From Prochlorococcus sp. AG-409-N21 (GTDB lineage: Bacteria; Cyanobacteriota; Cyanobacteriia; PCC-6307; Cyanobiaceae): a stretch of 49,913 bases of DNA. The notes below the pieces were generated by a model that searched no databases, was not told where the DNA came from, and worked only from the letters and a program-made list of their open reading frames with translations. The position numbers and the translations under genes are program-made. How positions within the stretch are numbered: position 1 is the stretch's first letter; each line of letters opens with the position of its first letter. Of the stretch, positions 19,579-26,043 are shown one piece after another. The stretch is from assembly GCA_003215415.1 (NCBI GenBank), contig QCKK01000002.1, positions 1-49,913 of the forward strand. Reading direction: 5' to 3'.

Positions 19579-19677
19579 TTATTTACTGACCTTACTTCTG
19601 TTCTTATAAACAATCCATCCAACAATCCCAGTAACCAATACTGCATCTACTACAAGGTGCCACTCGAAGAAACCCAT
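19579..19677 (-). CDS. 32-residue single-span membrane peptide
   Basis: A short frame: ATG at 19675-19677, stop TAA at 19579-19581. The peptide begins MGFFEWHLVVDAVL and has one hydrophobic span (about residues 7-24) ending in a basic tail, YKNRSKVSK. A GGAG element about 8 bases upstream of the ATG supports translation. The size and topology resemble the tiny subunits of photosynthetic complexes and short stress peptides, but I recognise no named family. It lies 138 bases downstream of the 37-residue membrane peptide on the same strand. Confidence 0.5.
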   Translation of the reverse strand: MGFFEWHLVVDAVLVTGIVGWIVYKNRSKVSK

Positions 19678-19815
19678 AATTAAAACTCCAAATTTTGTGC
19701 GATCATCTTTGTCGGTGGATTACGCACAAGAGCAGTCTTCTTTGCATCTTCAAATTAGAGACCACGACAACCTCCTTAAAAATTTGACCGGCTTAATAGA
19801 GGGTGACTTCGACCT

Positions 19816-19929
19816 TTATTGGTTTCGATCCTTGGTGAAGATCCTTTTAATCACAATATTGATCAACACAAAGAAAATCACCAATCCAATGGTGGGAGCA
19901 AAGATTAAAAGCGCATCGGAATAGTTCAT
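19816..19929 (-). CDS. 37-residue single-span membrane peptide
   Basis: ATG at 19927-19929 overlaps the TGA stop of the upstream 68-residue gene in an ATGA, and the stop is TAA at 19816-19818. The peptide begins MNYSDALLIFAPTIG, has a strongly hydrophobic span (residues 6-27), and ends in a basic KRIFTKDRNQ tail, so the N-terminus is probably outside and the C-terminus in the cytoplasm. The stop-start overlap argues for a real coupled gene. No family recognised. Confidence 0.55.
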   Translation of the reverse strand: MNYSDALLIFAPTIGLVIFFVLINIVIKRIFTKDRNQ

Positions 19930-20132
19930 CGCTTTATATCTGGTAGGTCTGGTGGTTGATTTCTCTTCAGTCGTTTGTATTCAGCATGAAGAGCGCCTAA
20001 TCGCCATGCCTCTGTCATTGTTGTTGCTCCTTCGTCCAGCAATTTGAGGTCATCAATAGAGACAGTGCCTTTGAGTTCCTTGAACTCTTCTCGCCACTCT
20101 GCTCCATCTGATTCTTTCCAATCAAAAGTCAT
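19926..20132 (-). CDS. 68-residue hypothetical protein coupled to a serine recombinase
   Basis: An acidic, soluble 68-residue protein (MTFDWKESDGAEW...) with a helical middle (SIDDLKLLDEGATTMTEAWRLGALHAEYKRLKR) and a proline-rich end (PPDLPDIKR). ATG at 20130-20132 overlaps the recombinase TGA as ATGA, and its own TGA overlaps the next ATG the same way. The two-sided coupling suggests a genuine polycistron. It could be a recombinase accessory factor, but no motif supports a specific role. Confidence 0.6.
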   Translation of the reverse strand: MTFDWKESDGAEWREEFKELKGTVSIDDLKLLDEGATTMTEAWRLGALHAEYKRLKRNQPPDLPDIKR

Positions 20133-20764
20133 ACCGCTACTGCCTCATGTTCCACGATGATCCTTCTGATAGTTGAGAGAGCAAGACCTGTTTGCTCTCT
20201 TATGGATCTGTAAGAGCAACCTTCATTTCTTAAACGCAAGACCAACCCTTCTTTTGCATTACTGGTTTTGGGTCTGCCGCCCAAATTCCCACCTGTTTCT
20301 TTTCTGTGTTGGATGCTTTCAATTGTTCTCTCTCTAGCGAGTGAGCGTTCCACTTCGGCAAGACCTGAGAGCAATCCAATCAAAACAGGGGCGAACCTTC
20401 CTAGACCTCTGGTGTTGATGAGTCCATCAAGGGTTCTGATGTGGATGCCTTTCTGCTGGAGGTCATGGATGCGATTCACTACTTCAACTTGAGTTCTGCC
20501 TAATCGATCCATCTTTGAGACAACCAATTCATCACCTTCTTCTAATGCTGCAAGTGCTGCCATGAGTCGAGGCCTTTCTGTCTCTTTGACTCTGGTACCG
20601 ATGGTTTCTTGAAAGACAACACAGCATCCTTCTTTCTTCAGATCCTCAACCTGACTTTCTGTGGCTTGTCCAGAGGTGCTTGCTCGCGCATAACCAATTG
20701 ATTTGTAGTTAGGTTTATCCATGAACGATGGTCTTTCAAATTTATGCCTTTGAAATTTGCCCAT
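20129..20764 (-). CDS. Serine recombinase (resolvase/invertase family)
   Basis: Small serine recombinase, 211 residues, which cuts and rejoins DNA through a phosphoserine link. The catalytic serine is S29 in IGYARASTSGQ. Downstream are the arginine-bearing ETERPRLMAALAAL and DELVVSKMDRLGRTQVEVVNRI, and LLSGLAEVERSLARERT, the E helix used in dimerisation. A C-terminal helix-turn-helix follows (YRSIREQTGLALSTIRRII). Start is ATG at 20764 with TGGAAC about 9 bases upstream; ATG at 20722 is an alternative. All catalytic-domain landmarks are intact, so it is probably active. It heads a three-gene coupled run. Confidence 0.93.
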   Translation of the reverse strand: MGKFQRHKFERPSFMDKPNYKSIGYARASTSGQATESQVEDLKKEGCCVVFQETIGTRVKETERPRLMAALAALEEGDELVVSKMDRLGRTQVEVVNRIHDLQQKGIHIRTLDGLINTRGLGRFAPVLIGLLSGLAEVERSLARERTIESIQHRKETGGNLGGRPKTSNAKEGLVLRLRNEGCSYRSIREQTGLALSTIRRIIVEHEAVAV

Positions 20765-20767
20765 CGA

Positions 20768-20913
20768 TGTTCCAAAAAGGGTGATATTTCAATTGTATTT
20801 CTACTATAACAAACAGAACGCGTTAATGGAACACTTCATAGATCATTCTATTGGTCTTATAATGAACACTGCTTTTTTGGATAGTGATCTTTAACTAAAT
20901 GCTTTCTGGAACA
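20768..20913. promoter_or_regulatory. Three TGGAACA heptamers upstream of the recombinase and a plus-strand promoter
   Basis: TGTTCCA at 20768-20774 (the inverse of TGGAACA), TGGAACA at 20827-20833 and TGGAACA at 20907-20913. A near-copy TGAACAC lies at about 20863. The first site touches the recombinase ribosome-binding region. Between the second and third sites is a plausible plus-strand promoter, TTCATA (20835-20840), a 17-base gap and TATAAT (20858-20863). Possible operators or recombinase half-sites. Confidence 0.35.
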
Positions 20914-20918
20914 TCTAT

Positions 20919-20965
20919 TTTGTGTTTCGCCTTTGTGTTTCGCCTTTGTGTTTCGCCGCTGTGTT
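20919..20965. repeat. 13-base tandem repeat, about 3.6 units
   Basis: Three perfect units of TTTGTGTTTCGCC at 20919-20931, 20932-20944 and 20945-20957, then a partial GCTGTGTT unit to 20965. The last unit runs into the -35 hexamer TTGACT of the Yfr1-like RNA promoter. Such an array can change copy number by slippage. Confidence 0.9.
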
Positions 20966-20992
20966 GACTAGGTGTCAGTGAAGGATTAGAAC
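20964..20992 (+). promoter_or_regulatory. Promoter of the Yfr1-like RNA
   Basis: TTGACT at 20964-20969, a 17-base spacer, then TAGAAC at 20987-20992. Spacing is ideal for the housekeeping sigma factor and places the transcript start near 20999, just 5' of the conserved RNA motif. Confidence 0.65.
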
Positions 20993-20998
20993 AGAACT

Positions 20999-21057
20999 AC
21001 GACACTCCTCACACAAGTTTGTCGGTATGGGCGCTGCTCGATGAGAGCGCCCTTTTT
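20999..21057 (+). ncRNA. yfr1: Yfr1-like small RNA
   Basis: Contains the exact Yfr1 core ACTCCTCACAC at 21004-21014, the near-universal cyanobacterial motif that pairs with target mRNAs (outer membrane porin messages in Prochlorococcus). A promoter lies just upstream, and the RNA ends in a strong terminator hairpin plus five T. The predicted size of about 59 bases fits Yfr1. Unusually, CGACA (21000-21004) can pair with TGTCG (21020-21024), which would put most of the core in a hairpin loop, instead of the single strand between two hairpins that I recall for the family. The 5' end is inferred from the promoter. Confidence 0.75.
21029..21057 (+). terminator. Rho-independent terminator of the Yfr1-like RNA
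   Basis: GGGCGCT (21029-21035) pairs with AGCGCCC (21046-21052) around a 10-base loop, followed by TTTTT. GC-rich in an AT-rich region. Confidence 0.88.
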
Positions 21058-21335
21058 CATGCGCTGGCCAAATAATGGTTTCTCAATAAAAGTACCCACC
21101 TTGAGGAGTTGAAATCCTCCAAGCAGCACAAGCAAGCAAAAACTTGATCTAGATCTAAAGAGAACCTACCTTTGAGCAGAATTTCTTGATGCGCCTTCCA
21201 ATACACGCAAGTTATCCAGTATTCGTCGCACTTTTCCTAAAGCACAGATCTTGATAGTGAGTGAGAGCCTCTCCACTTTTTTGAAGTTGAAGTCAGTCGA
21301 AAATGGACACCAGAAGGTCTATTGCCTCTTCTTGG
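21058..21335. other. Region without a convincing gene; possible short coding remnant
   Basis: No full gene. On the minus strand a GTG-started frame (about 21276 down to a TAG at 21166-21168) encodes 36 residues, beginning VERLSLTIKICALGKVRR, that look protein-like in composition but match nothing I know. It may be the 3' remnant of a lost gene like those just to the right. Confidence 0.35.
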
Positions 21336-21542
21336 TTAAGGATTTGCTGCAATCCGATTGGATGAAATTATATAAGTATGCCAAGTAAAAGAGGGCACTG
21401 AAACCTTCTCGAGATGATCTTTTCTTAAAGTAAATGTTGACAGAATAGAACCTTTATCATTAAAGAATATAACGACTAATTCTCCCCTGATCAAATGAAT
21501 GTCTTCTGCCTTTTCCATATCAGGGTGATTATGTGGTTGCAT
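21336..21542 (-). pseudogene. WbuC-like cupin fragment
   Basis: A 68-residue frame beginning MQPHNHPDMEKAEDIHLIRGE, then VVIFFNDKGSI, and ending with VSVPSFTWHTYIISSN. It has the cupin pattern of WbuC-type proteins from O-antigen clusters: HxH, a glutamate-bearing turn, RGE and a terminal TWHTY strand. The first WbuC helices are missing and the end is cut short, so I call it a truncated remnant. It is on the same strand as the decayed epimerase just upstream, as expected from a lost surface-polysaccharide operon. Confidence 0.55.
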
Positions 21543-21555
21543 ATATGTATCTTTT

Positions 21556-21890
21556 AATAAAGAGCTGTAGGAGAAAAGTTCTTACCACTAATTTTTAAAA
21601 GATCATTTTCTATTTGATATTTATTTAAAGAATAACCCGTAATTGGATTAAGATCACCATCTTCATCAAGGAGATAACCTGCGCCCTTGCCATATACAGA
21701 GCAGCTAGAGGCGAAGATAAAAGGTAATCCAATTTCTTTACAGAATAATGCTAAATCATTGGTGTATTTCTAGTTGGATCATAGACTTCAGAAGAAGACA
21801 TTAATCCCATTGGATCATTAGAAATACCAGCCAAGTGAACAACAGCGTCTATATTAGTCAAATCATTTGGATGATTCACGATAAAAATGT
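21556..21890 (-). pseudogene. Frameshifted NAD-dependent epimerase/dehydratase remnant
   Basis: Reading leftward, one frame gives HPNDLTNIDAVVHLAGISN followed by DPMGLMSSSEVYDPTRNT, then hits a stop. Shifting frame near 21762-21768 resumes with NDLALFCKEIGLPFIFASSC, SVYGKGAGYLLDEDGDLNP and TGYSLNKYQIENDLL, ending in a stop. Together these are the middle of a short-chain epimerase, including the catalytic-type serine region and the YxxxK pair (YSLNK). Both the N-terminal Rossmann motif and the C-terminal half are missing. It is a decayed sugar-nucleotide epimerase gene next to the cupin fragment. Confidence 0.75.
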
Positions 21891-22042
21891 ATAGGTAGTG
21901 ATTGAAACCGACAAGAAGATATATTGCATATACAAGTTCCAGATGTTCTTAAAAGCGAATACATAGAAATGTATCTAGAGCAGCTTTCAGCAATAAAATG
22001 AAAACAGATGTTTATCAAAATGGAATCTTGATCTCAGCGATC
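21891..22042. other. Non-coding or decayed stretch
   Basis: A short plus-strand frame at about 21909-22000 (NRQEDILHIQVPDVLKSEYI...) looks protein-like but has no start and no recognised family. It is probably another coding remnant of the island. Nothing else is seen. Confidence 0.3.
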
Positions 22043-22105
22043 TAGAACAGAATCAGGACTCAGATCACGCACGGTCTTAAAACACAGTGCTTGACTAAAA
22101 GGACG
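22043..22105 (+). repeat. Copy A of a duplicated small-RNA-like element (degenerate)
   Basis: Matches copy B (22645-22706) at about 49 of 63 positions, including TAGAAC, TCAGGA, CAGTGCTTGACT and AAAGG. Unlike copy B it lacks a good -35 hexamer, the two hairpin arms no longer pair well, and no terminator follows. Likely a decayed duplicate. Confidence 0.6.
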
Positions 22106-22376
22106 TGTTGGACTGGTTTGAGAATTTTCCACAAAAGCAATAAATTATTCACACACCCTCTTTATATTGGTTCCAACAGTCAGCCTAGTAATTCTGTTTA
22201 TCATTATGAATCAGATAATTACAAGGATCACCGACAAAAAAACAGAAGTCGGCCCAGATCCTTCTTCTATAAAGCATATATATGAGTTTATAGCCTAGTT
22301 AATACGGTTTTCTCTCCTAATTTTCCTCGCTAAAAAATCAAGGCTTACATAAGGTTATAGATATATACATAAAACC

Positions 22377-22607
22377 ATGGGCAAAGACAGCAAGAAAAAA
22401 TGCCGCAGCAAAAAAGGCTTAATGCTTGCTTTCGGAATTACCACACTTGGTGCAAGAGTTATTTCCGCCATTTCATTAGCAGCCATTGCCCTTAGCTTTT
22501 GCACAATCAAAAAGGAAGCAAAGGTATTTAATGAATGTATTGAGGAAATCAGAAACACTGGCAAAAGCAATTCCGATGCTGTTCACTTCTGCAATGGTGG
22601 TACATAG
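22377..22607 (+). CDS. Small conserved membrane protein of picocyanobacteria
   Basis: A 76-residue protein: a basic N-terminus (MGKDSKKKCRSKKG), one or two hydrophobic helices (residues 15-43, LMLAFGITTLGARVISAISL then AAIALSFC), and an outside-type tail EAKVFNECIEEIRNTGKSNS with paired cysteines and a final FCNGGT. ATG at 22377. I recall similar lineage-specific proteins in Prochlorococcus but no function. It sits between the two copies of the small-RNA-like element, with no close neighbours. Confidence 0.65.
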   Translation: MGKDSKKKCRSKKGLMLAFGITTLGARVISAISLAAIALSFCTIKKEAKVFNECIEEIRNTGKSNSDAVHFCNGGT

Positions 22608-22621
22608 AGCAGTTTTACTTA

Positions 22622-22650
22622 GTGACGATTAATCTTTAGTTGATTAGAAC
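22622..22650 (+). promoter_or_regulatory. Promoter of the copy B small RNA
   Basis: GTGACG (22622-22627) is spaced 17 bases from TAGAAC (22645-22650), the same -10 hexamer and spacing as at the Yfr1-like gene. The predicted start is near 22657. Confidence 0.5.
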
Positions 22651-22656
22651 TGGATC

Positions 22657-22730
22657 AGGAGTCAAAGCACGAAAGGCATAAAAATCAGTGCTTGACTCAA
22701 AGGGCGGGATCGAAATACCCCGCCCTTCTT
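22657..22730 (+). ncRNA. Candidate two-hairpin small RNA (copy B)
   Basis: After a promoter-like element, GAGTCAAAGCAC (22659-22670) pairs with GTGCTTGACTC (22688-22698) with one bulged A, and a second GC-rich hairpin followed by a short T tract ends the unit. About 74 bases, no reading frame. A decayed paralogue lies 602 bases upstream. I know no named family with this sequence; it lacks the GGAAACA loop I associate with Yfr2-type RNAs. Confidence 0.55.
22701..22730 (+). terminator. Terminator of the copy B small RNA
   Basis: AGGGCGGG (22701-22708) pairs with CCCGCCCT (22719-22726) around a 10-base loop, followed by TCTT. A strong stem but a short T tract. Confidence 0.7.
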
Positions 22731-22742
22731 AATGCTTTCCGC

Positions 22743-22772
22743 TTGACGAAAGGGATCCGCAGTATAGTATAT
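22743..22772 (+). promoter_or_regulatory. Possible promoter for the DUF1651 gene
   Basis: TTGACG at 22743-22748 is followed, after a somewhat long 19-base spacer, by TATATT near 22768; a TATAGT nearer by is too close. It lies about 100 bases upstream of the DUF1651 start. A small imperfect hairpin (CTAAGC/GCTTAG) lies in the leader near 22803-22821. Confidence 0.35.
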
Positions 22773-22869
22773 TTGTACTAACAGACCTTTGCTCGTGCGC
22801 TGCCTAAGCAAAAGCGCTTAGCACTCAAGAGTGGGCAAAGAGTTTTTGTTGTTCATTACGAATCAAAGA

Positions 22870-23145
22870 ATGACTAAGACCCTTAACGGAGAGCTAGCAA
22901 ACTCAACTGGATGGCTAATCAATCCTTGCAAAAAATTAGTATTATTTTTCATCCAAGACCCTAAACAAGAACCACATGAAGTGAAGGTGATTACTCAGCT
23001 GTGGCATGCCACAGCTGAGGGGATCCCAATAAAAATCAAAAATACAAGGACAATGAAGCTTAAAGATGCTCTTGAAACATGGGAGGAATTACTAGGCAAT
23101 GGATGGGAACTCGTAGAGCATCAAATCAACAAAGATGCCGCTTAA
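22870..23145 (+). CDS. DUF1651 domain-containing protein
   Basis: A 91-residue soluble protein fitting the picocyanobacterial DUF1651 pattern: an early GWLINP, a strand LVLFFIQDPKQEPHEVKVI, a central IKIKNTRTMKLKDALETWEELL with the conserved arginine, and a final GNGWELVEHQ. ATG at 22870 (MTKTLNGEL) is chosen; a GTG 13 codons upstream is possible. DUF1651 proteins are of unknown function and abundant in marine picocyanobacterial islands. It stands alone, with its own putative promoter. Confidence 0.75.
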   Translation: MTKTLNGELANSTGWLINPCKKLVLFFIQDPKQEPHEVKVITQLWHATAEGIPIKIKNTRTMKLKDALETWEELLGNGWELVEHQINKDAA

Positions 23146-23895
23146 AAATTCCACAATCTTTTTCACCTCTATTATCCATAAAATTCCCAAGCTTCTTATT
23201 TAAGAACTCTTAGTAAATACAATTAATGAATTGGAGCTTATGCACACTGTATGATAAATAAAAATAGCCTGTTAGTAATCAATTGGAAGATTATATCTCT
23301 AATTCCAGCATGCATTATATGTCTTAAAGGGATTCCGAAGAAGACTAATAAAATTATGTCTAACTTGTTTCTCTTCGATGCCAATAATGGGATTTTATCA
23401 TTTTTACAATTTCCGAAGGGACATCTACGCACCAAGCCCTGCAAAAACCTCCCTGAAGACTGCAGCCTGAAAAATTTCTGCAATTAACACAGCTAGGCAT
23501 TTGGAAAGGCATATGAACAGAAAGCAAGCAATGCTATTTAATTACTAACCACACAAAACCATAACGTCAACAAGTTGAAGAGAAGCCCTAAAGATAGAAA
23601 AGGATGTTCTAATAACTTATTGGTAATAAGAACAAGTATTCACACACAGGAATCAAGCTATAGCTATGAAAAAATATTCCAATAACTATGTATGGTTGAT
23701 AGAATTGATAACATTTTTTGATGTGGTTTTGATCATATTTACGAAACATGCTTAAAGATCGCGCTTGGACTCCTCCTGAATTCCTTTAATTACATATGAA
23801 AAAATTGGAACTGAATTTAATGACTTAGGAATATCAATCCCAAACAAGCCAATCTTTGCTTGTTGCCATAACCTACAGATTGATATGCCGCAAAA
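23146..23895. other. 750-base stretch with no convincing full-length gene
   Basis: AT-rich. Overlapping frames on both strands at 23238-23487 are about equally long and match nothing I know. Two very short frames stand out: a 29-residue membrane-type peptide on the plus strand (23666-23755) and a 31-codon frame on the minus strand (TTG at 23847 to TAA at 23752), beginning LFGIDIPKSLNSVPIFS. They overlap at their 3' ends, so both are unlikely to be genes. Confidence 0.4.
23666..23755 (+). CDS. Possible 29-residue membrane peptide
   Basis: ATG at 23666, TAA at 23753-23755. The peptide begins MKKYSNNYVWLIELITFF and has one hydrophobic span with charges at both ends. AGGA lies about 15 bases upstream, which is too far for a good ribosome-binding site. 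Reported because the island already holds two similar peptides; it may be chance. Confidence 0.25.
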   Translation: MKKYSNNYVWLIELITFFDVVLIIFTKHA

Positions 23896-24060
23896 TCAAT
23901 AATCATTATCTGCAACACACATTCCAAGGCATCGAATATTATTGCTTTTCGTTCTCTTACAATGTTTGCATAAGATAGGCTCATCACAAATAGATAAATT
24001 ATGACTATCTTTATCTATTTCTAATTTTAGATTAGAAGGAGGTTGAGACTCTAAAGACAT
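23896..24060 (-). CDS. Small cysteine-rich protein
   Basis: A 54-residue protein from ATG at 24060 (MSLESQPPSN). Its C-terminal half reads CDEPILCKHCKRTKSNNIRC followed by LGMCVADNDY. The CxxC (CKHC) plus CxxxxC pairs suggest a small zinc ribbon. The ending resembles a short conserved picocyanobacterial protein I have seen, but no function is known. A six-codon longer form from TTG at 24078 is possible. It stands alone between non-coding stretches. Confidence 0.55.
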   Translation of the reverse strand: MSLESQPPSNLKLEIDKDSHNLSICDEPILCKHCKRTKSNNIRCLGMCVADNDY

Positions 24061-24156
24061 GAAGATTAGATTATTCAATATACAAAATCTATATAATAAT
24101 GATCTGATTTAAACATACTTAATCGAAGATAACTAAAGCTATAGATTCAGCCCTTA

Positions 24157-24789
24157 CTAATTAATTTTAGGGTCAGGGCTAACTACAACACTCATGCTAT
24201 TTAATGAAGGATCTATAGGAGGGGCAACTTTCTTTGGCCTTTCAGGGGGAGGCGTTGGTGCTTTCTGTTCAGTTGATTCTTCTTCGTTAGAACAAGCTGC
24301 AAGTGCCTCTCTTAAAAGGGAATCAAAAGTAGCTCCTGGCAAACGATGCCGTGCGACCTCAAGGAATGTTCTAGGTAAAGATTCAGATGCAGCGCTTCTC
24401 AATGCAGGGTTGTTTCTACGATGCCCTTGCTCATCTTGAATCGCTCTAATAAACCGACGGGTAACATCCCTTTTAGTAGAAGCCTTTATAAAAGTGTCAC
24501 TATCACCACCACCCCCATTACCATCATCTCTTTCAAGATCAGTGATACGTCTCTCAAGACTTTCCAGTACCTCCTCAGCTTCTTTACCTATATGGGAAAG
24601 CTGACCATCAGAAAGGTTGGGCAAATCAGCAACATATACCTTGCCGTGATCTCGCAAAGTAAGAAATGTTGGCCTTGGACTCTGCCTATGTCCATACATG
24701 TCATGAGAATTATCTAGAGGTCTACGGGGCGGTACAGGGCCTGCAGAGGATCTCCGTCGCGTAATGCGCTGAGGACTTTCAAATGGCAT
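24157..24789 (-). CDS. Conserved hypothetical protein with disordered ends
   Basis: A 210-residue protein from ATG at 24789. The first 45 residues are arginine/proline-rich and likely disordered. A core around residues 40-80 (TFLTLRDHGKVYVADLPNLS...) leads into a short coiled-coil-like helix (EAEEVLESLERRITDLERD), then a glycine-rich linker. A second helical part follows (RDVTRRFIRAIQDEQGHRRN and FLEVARHRLPGATFDSLLRE). The tail is a proline-rich PTPPPERPKKVAPP. No family recognised; the composition suggests a DNA- or membrane-associated protein. It marks the right edge of the island, next to purM. Confidence 0.65.
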   Translation of the reverse strand: MPFESPQRITRRRSSAGPVPPRRPLDNSHDMYGHRQSPRPTFLTLRDHGKVYVADLPNLSDGQLSHIGKEAEEVLESLERRITDLERDDGNGGGGDSDTFIKASTKRDVTRRFIRAIQDEQGHRRNNPALRSAASESLPRTFLEVARHRLPGATFDSLLREALAACSNEEESTEQKAPTPPPERPKKVAPPIDPSLNSMSVVVSPDPKIN

Positions 24790-24932
24790 CAAACTAAATA
24801 GAAATCTAACGACGCTGCTAGCGAATAGTTTATTCGTTTTGCATGTCTAAAATCTTACTTGCCTTTGTGATGGAATGCGTGCTGTCTTAGGACTCCGAAG
24901 TAAAACTCACGCAATTTCTCAAAGGAATTATT

Positions 24933-25970
24933 TCAGCTTGGTATCCCTTGCAAAGCTTCTTGGCTGTCATTACTTGCTTCAATTACTTGACCAATTTGCC
25001 AAGCTTTAAAACCTGCTTCACCACAAACTGCAATTGTTTGATTGACCGATTCTTCATTCACAACCAAACAGAAGCCAATCCCAAGATTAAAGGTATTCCA
25101 AAGGTCATTTTCTGGAATTTGACCAATGTCCTTGAGCCACTGAAAAAGTTCTGGCCTTGTCCAACTTGCAGGATCAATCAAAGCAGTCAAACCAGAGGGC
25201 AAACAACGAGGCAAATTCTCAGGCAAGCCTCCTCCAGTTATATGTGCCATTCCATGAATAGAGATATTTGCTTTAAGTAAGGATTCAACAGCCTGAGCAT
25301 AAATATTTGTTGGCTTCATTAATGATGAAATTAAAGGAGAATTGGACGTCCCAAAACATGTGTTTATATCCGCATTAGCCATTCCTAAAACTTTGCGAAC
25401 CAGACTAAATCCATTGCTATGTACGCCACTACTTGCAATCCCAATAATCCGATCATTTGCGACAACATTCTTACCGGTAATCAAGAGCTCTTCTTCAACT
25501 ACAGCCACACAAAATCCAGCCAAATCGTAACGACCCTTTTCATAAAAACCCGGCATCTCAGCAGTTTCTCCACCCAATAGAGAACATCCACATTCATTAC
25601 ATCCGGCAGCAATGCCTTCAATCACCTGGGTCATTGACTCAGGACTTAACAAGCCAGTAGCAATGTAATCAAGAAAAAAAAGTGGCTTAGCTCCGCTAGT
25701 GATTACGTCATTCACACACATCGCAACCAGATCTATCCCAACCGAAGCATGCAAGTTATAAGCCTGAGCTAATTCCAGCTTTGTACCAACGCCATCAGCC
25801 CCTGCTACCAACACAGGCTTTTGCAAGCCCTCAGGAAGGCGCATAAAACCTCCAAAACCTCCCAATCCACCTAGAACTTCTGGGCGATGAGTCCCTTCCA
25901 CACAGGATCGTATTCGCTCAATGAATTCCCTCCCAGCCTGAACATCAACCCCCGAACTCTTGTAATCCAT
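24933..25970 (-). CDS. purM: Phosphoribosylformylglycinamidine cyclo-ligase
   Basis: AIR synthetase, fifth step of purine synthesis: ATP-dependent ring closure of FGAM. The 345-residue protein starts at ATG 25970 with the family's typical [10 protein letters not shown]. It then has [86 protein letters not shown] and [17 protein letters not shown] 11 codons upstream also fits but is less likely. Divergent from panC-cmk with a 73-base gap. Confidence 0.97.
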   Translation of the reverse strand: MDYKSSGVDVQAGREFIERIRSCVEGTHRPEVLGGLGGFGGFMRLPEGLQKPVLVAGADGVGTKLELAQAYNLHASVGIDLVAMCVNDVITSGAKPLFFLDYIATGLLSPESMTQVIEGIAAGCNECGCSLLGGETAEMPGFYEKGRYDLAGFCVAVVEEELLITGKNVVANDRIIGIASSGVHSNGFSLVRKVLGMANADINTCFGTSNSPLISSLMKPTNIYAQAVESLLKANISIHGMAHITGGGLPENLPRCLPSGLTALIDPASWTRPELFQWLKDIGQIPENDLWNTFNLGIGFCLVVNEESVNQTIAVCGEAGFKAWQIGQVIEASNDSQEALQGIPS

Positions 25971-26043
25971 AATTTCTTGTGACCTTTCATGTTTATAGAT
26001 CAACCTCTATAAAGCAATCACTACAGCACACTTAAATACTGTT

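Noticed and set aside
19697-19924. 75-residue plus-strand frame
   Set aside because: It is antisense to the ATGA-coupled 37-residue membrane peptide and its own translation has no protein-like pattern.
20919-20965. Possible CRISPR array
   Set aside because: The 13-base units are contiguous with no spacers, far shorter than CRISPR repeats, and no cas genes are present.
22091-22285. 64-residue plus-strand frame
   Set aside because: It starts inside copy A of the duplicated element and its composition (many K, N, S, Y, R without structure) looks like chance.
23238-23487. Overlapping 78- and 81-residue frames on opposite strands
   Set aside because: Neither has a recognisable domain or clear ribosome-binding site, and their mutual overlap means at most one could be real.
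23752-23847. 31-codon minus-strand frame
   Set aside because: It looks protein-like but needs a TTG start with no visible ribosome-binding site; it may be a remnant.
19283-24932. Integrated element bounded by a tRNA-Cys att duplication
   Set aside because: By eye I found no second copy of the tRNA-Cys 3' end further right, and the recombinase is a small serine type that does not need a tRNA site, so I do not claim an att pair.
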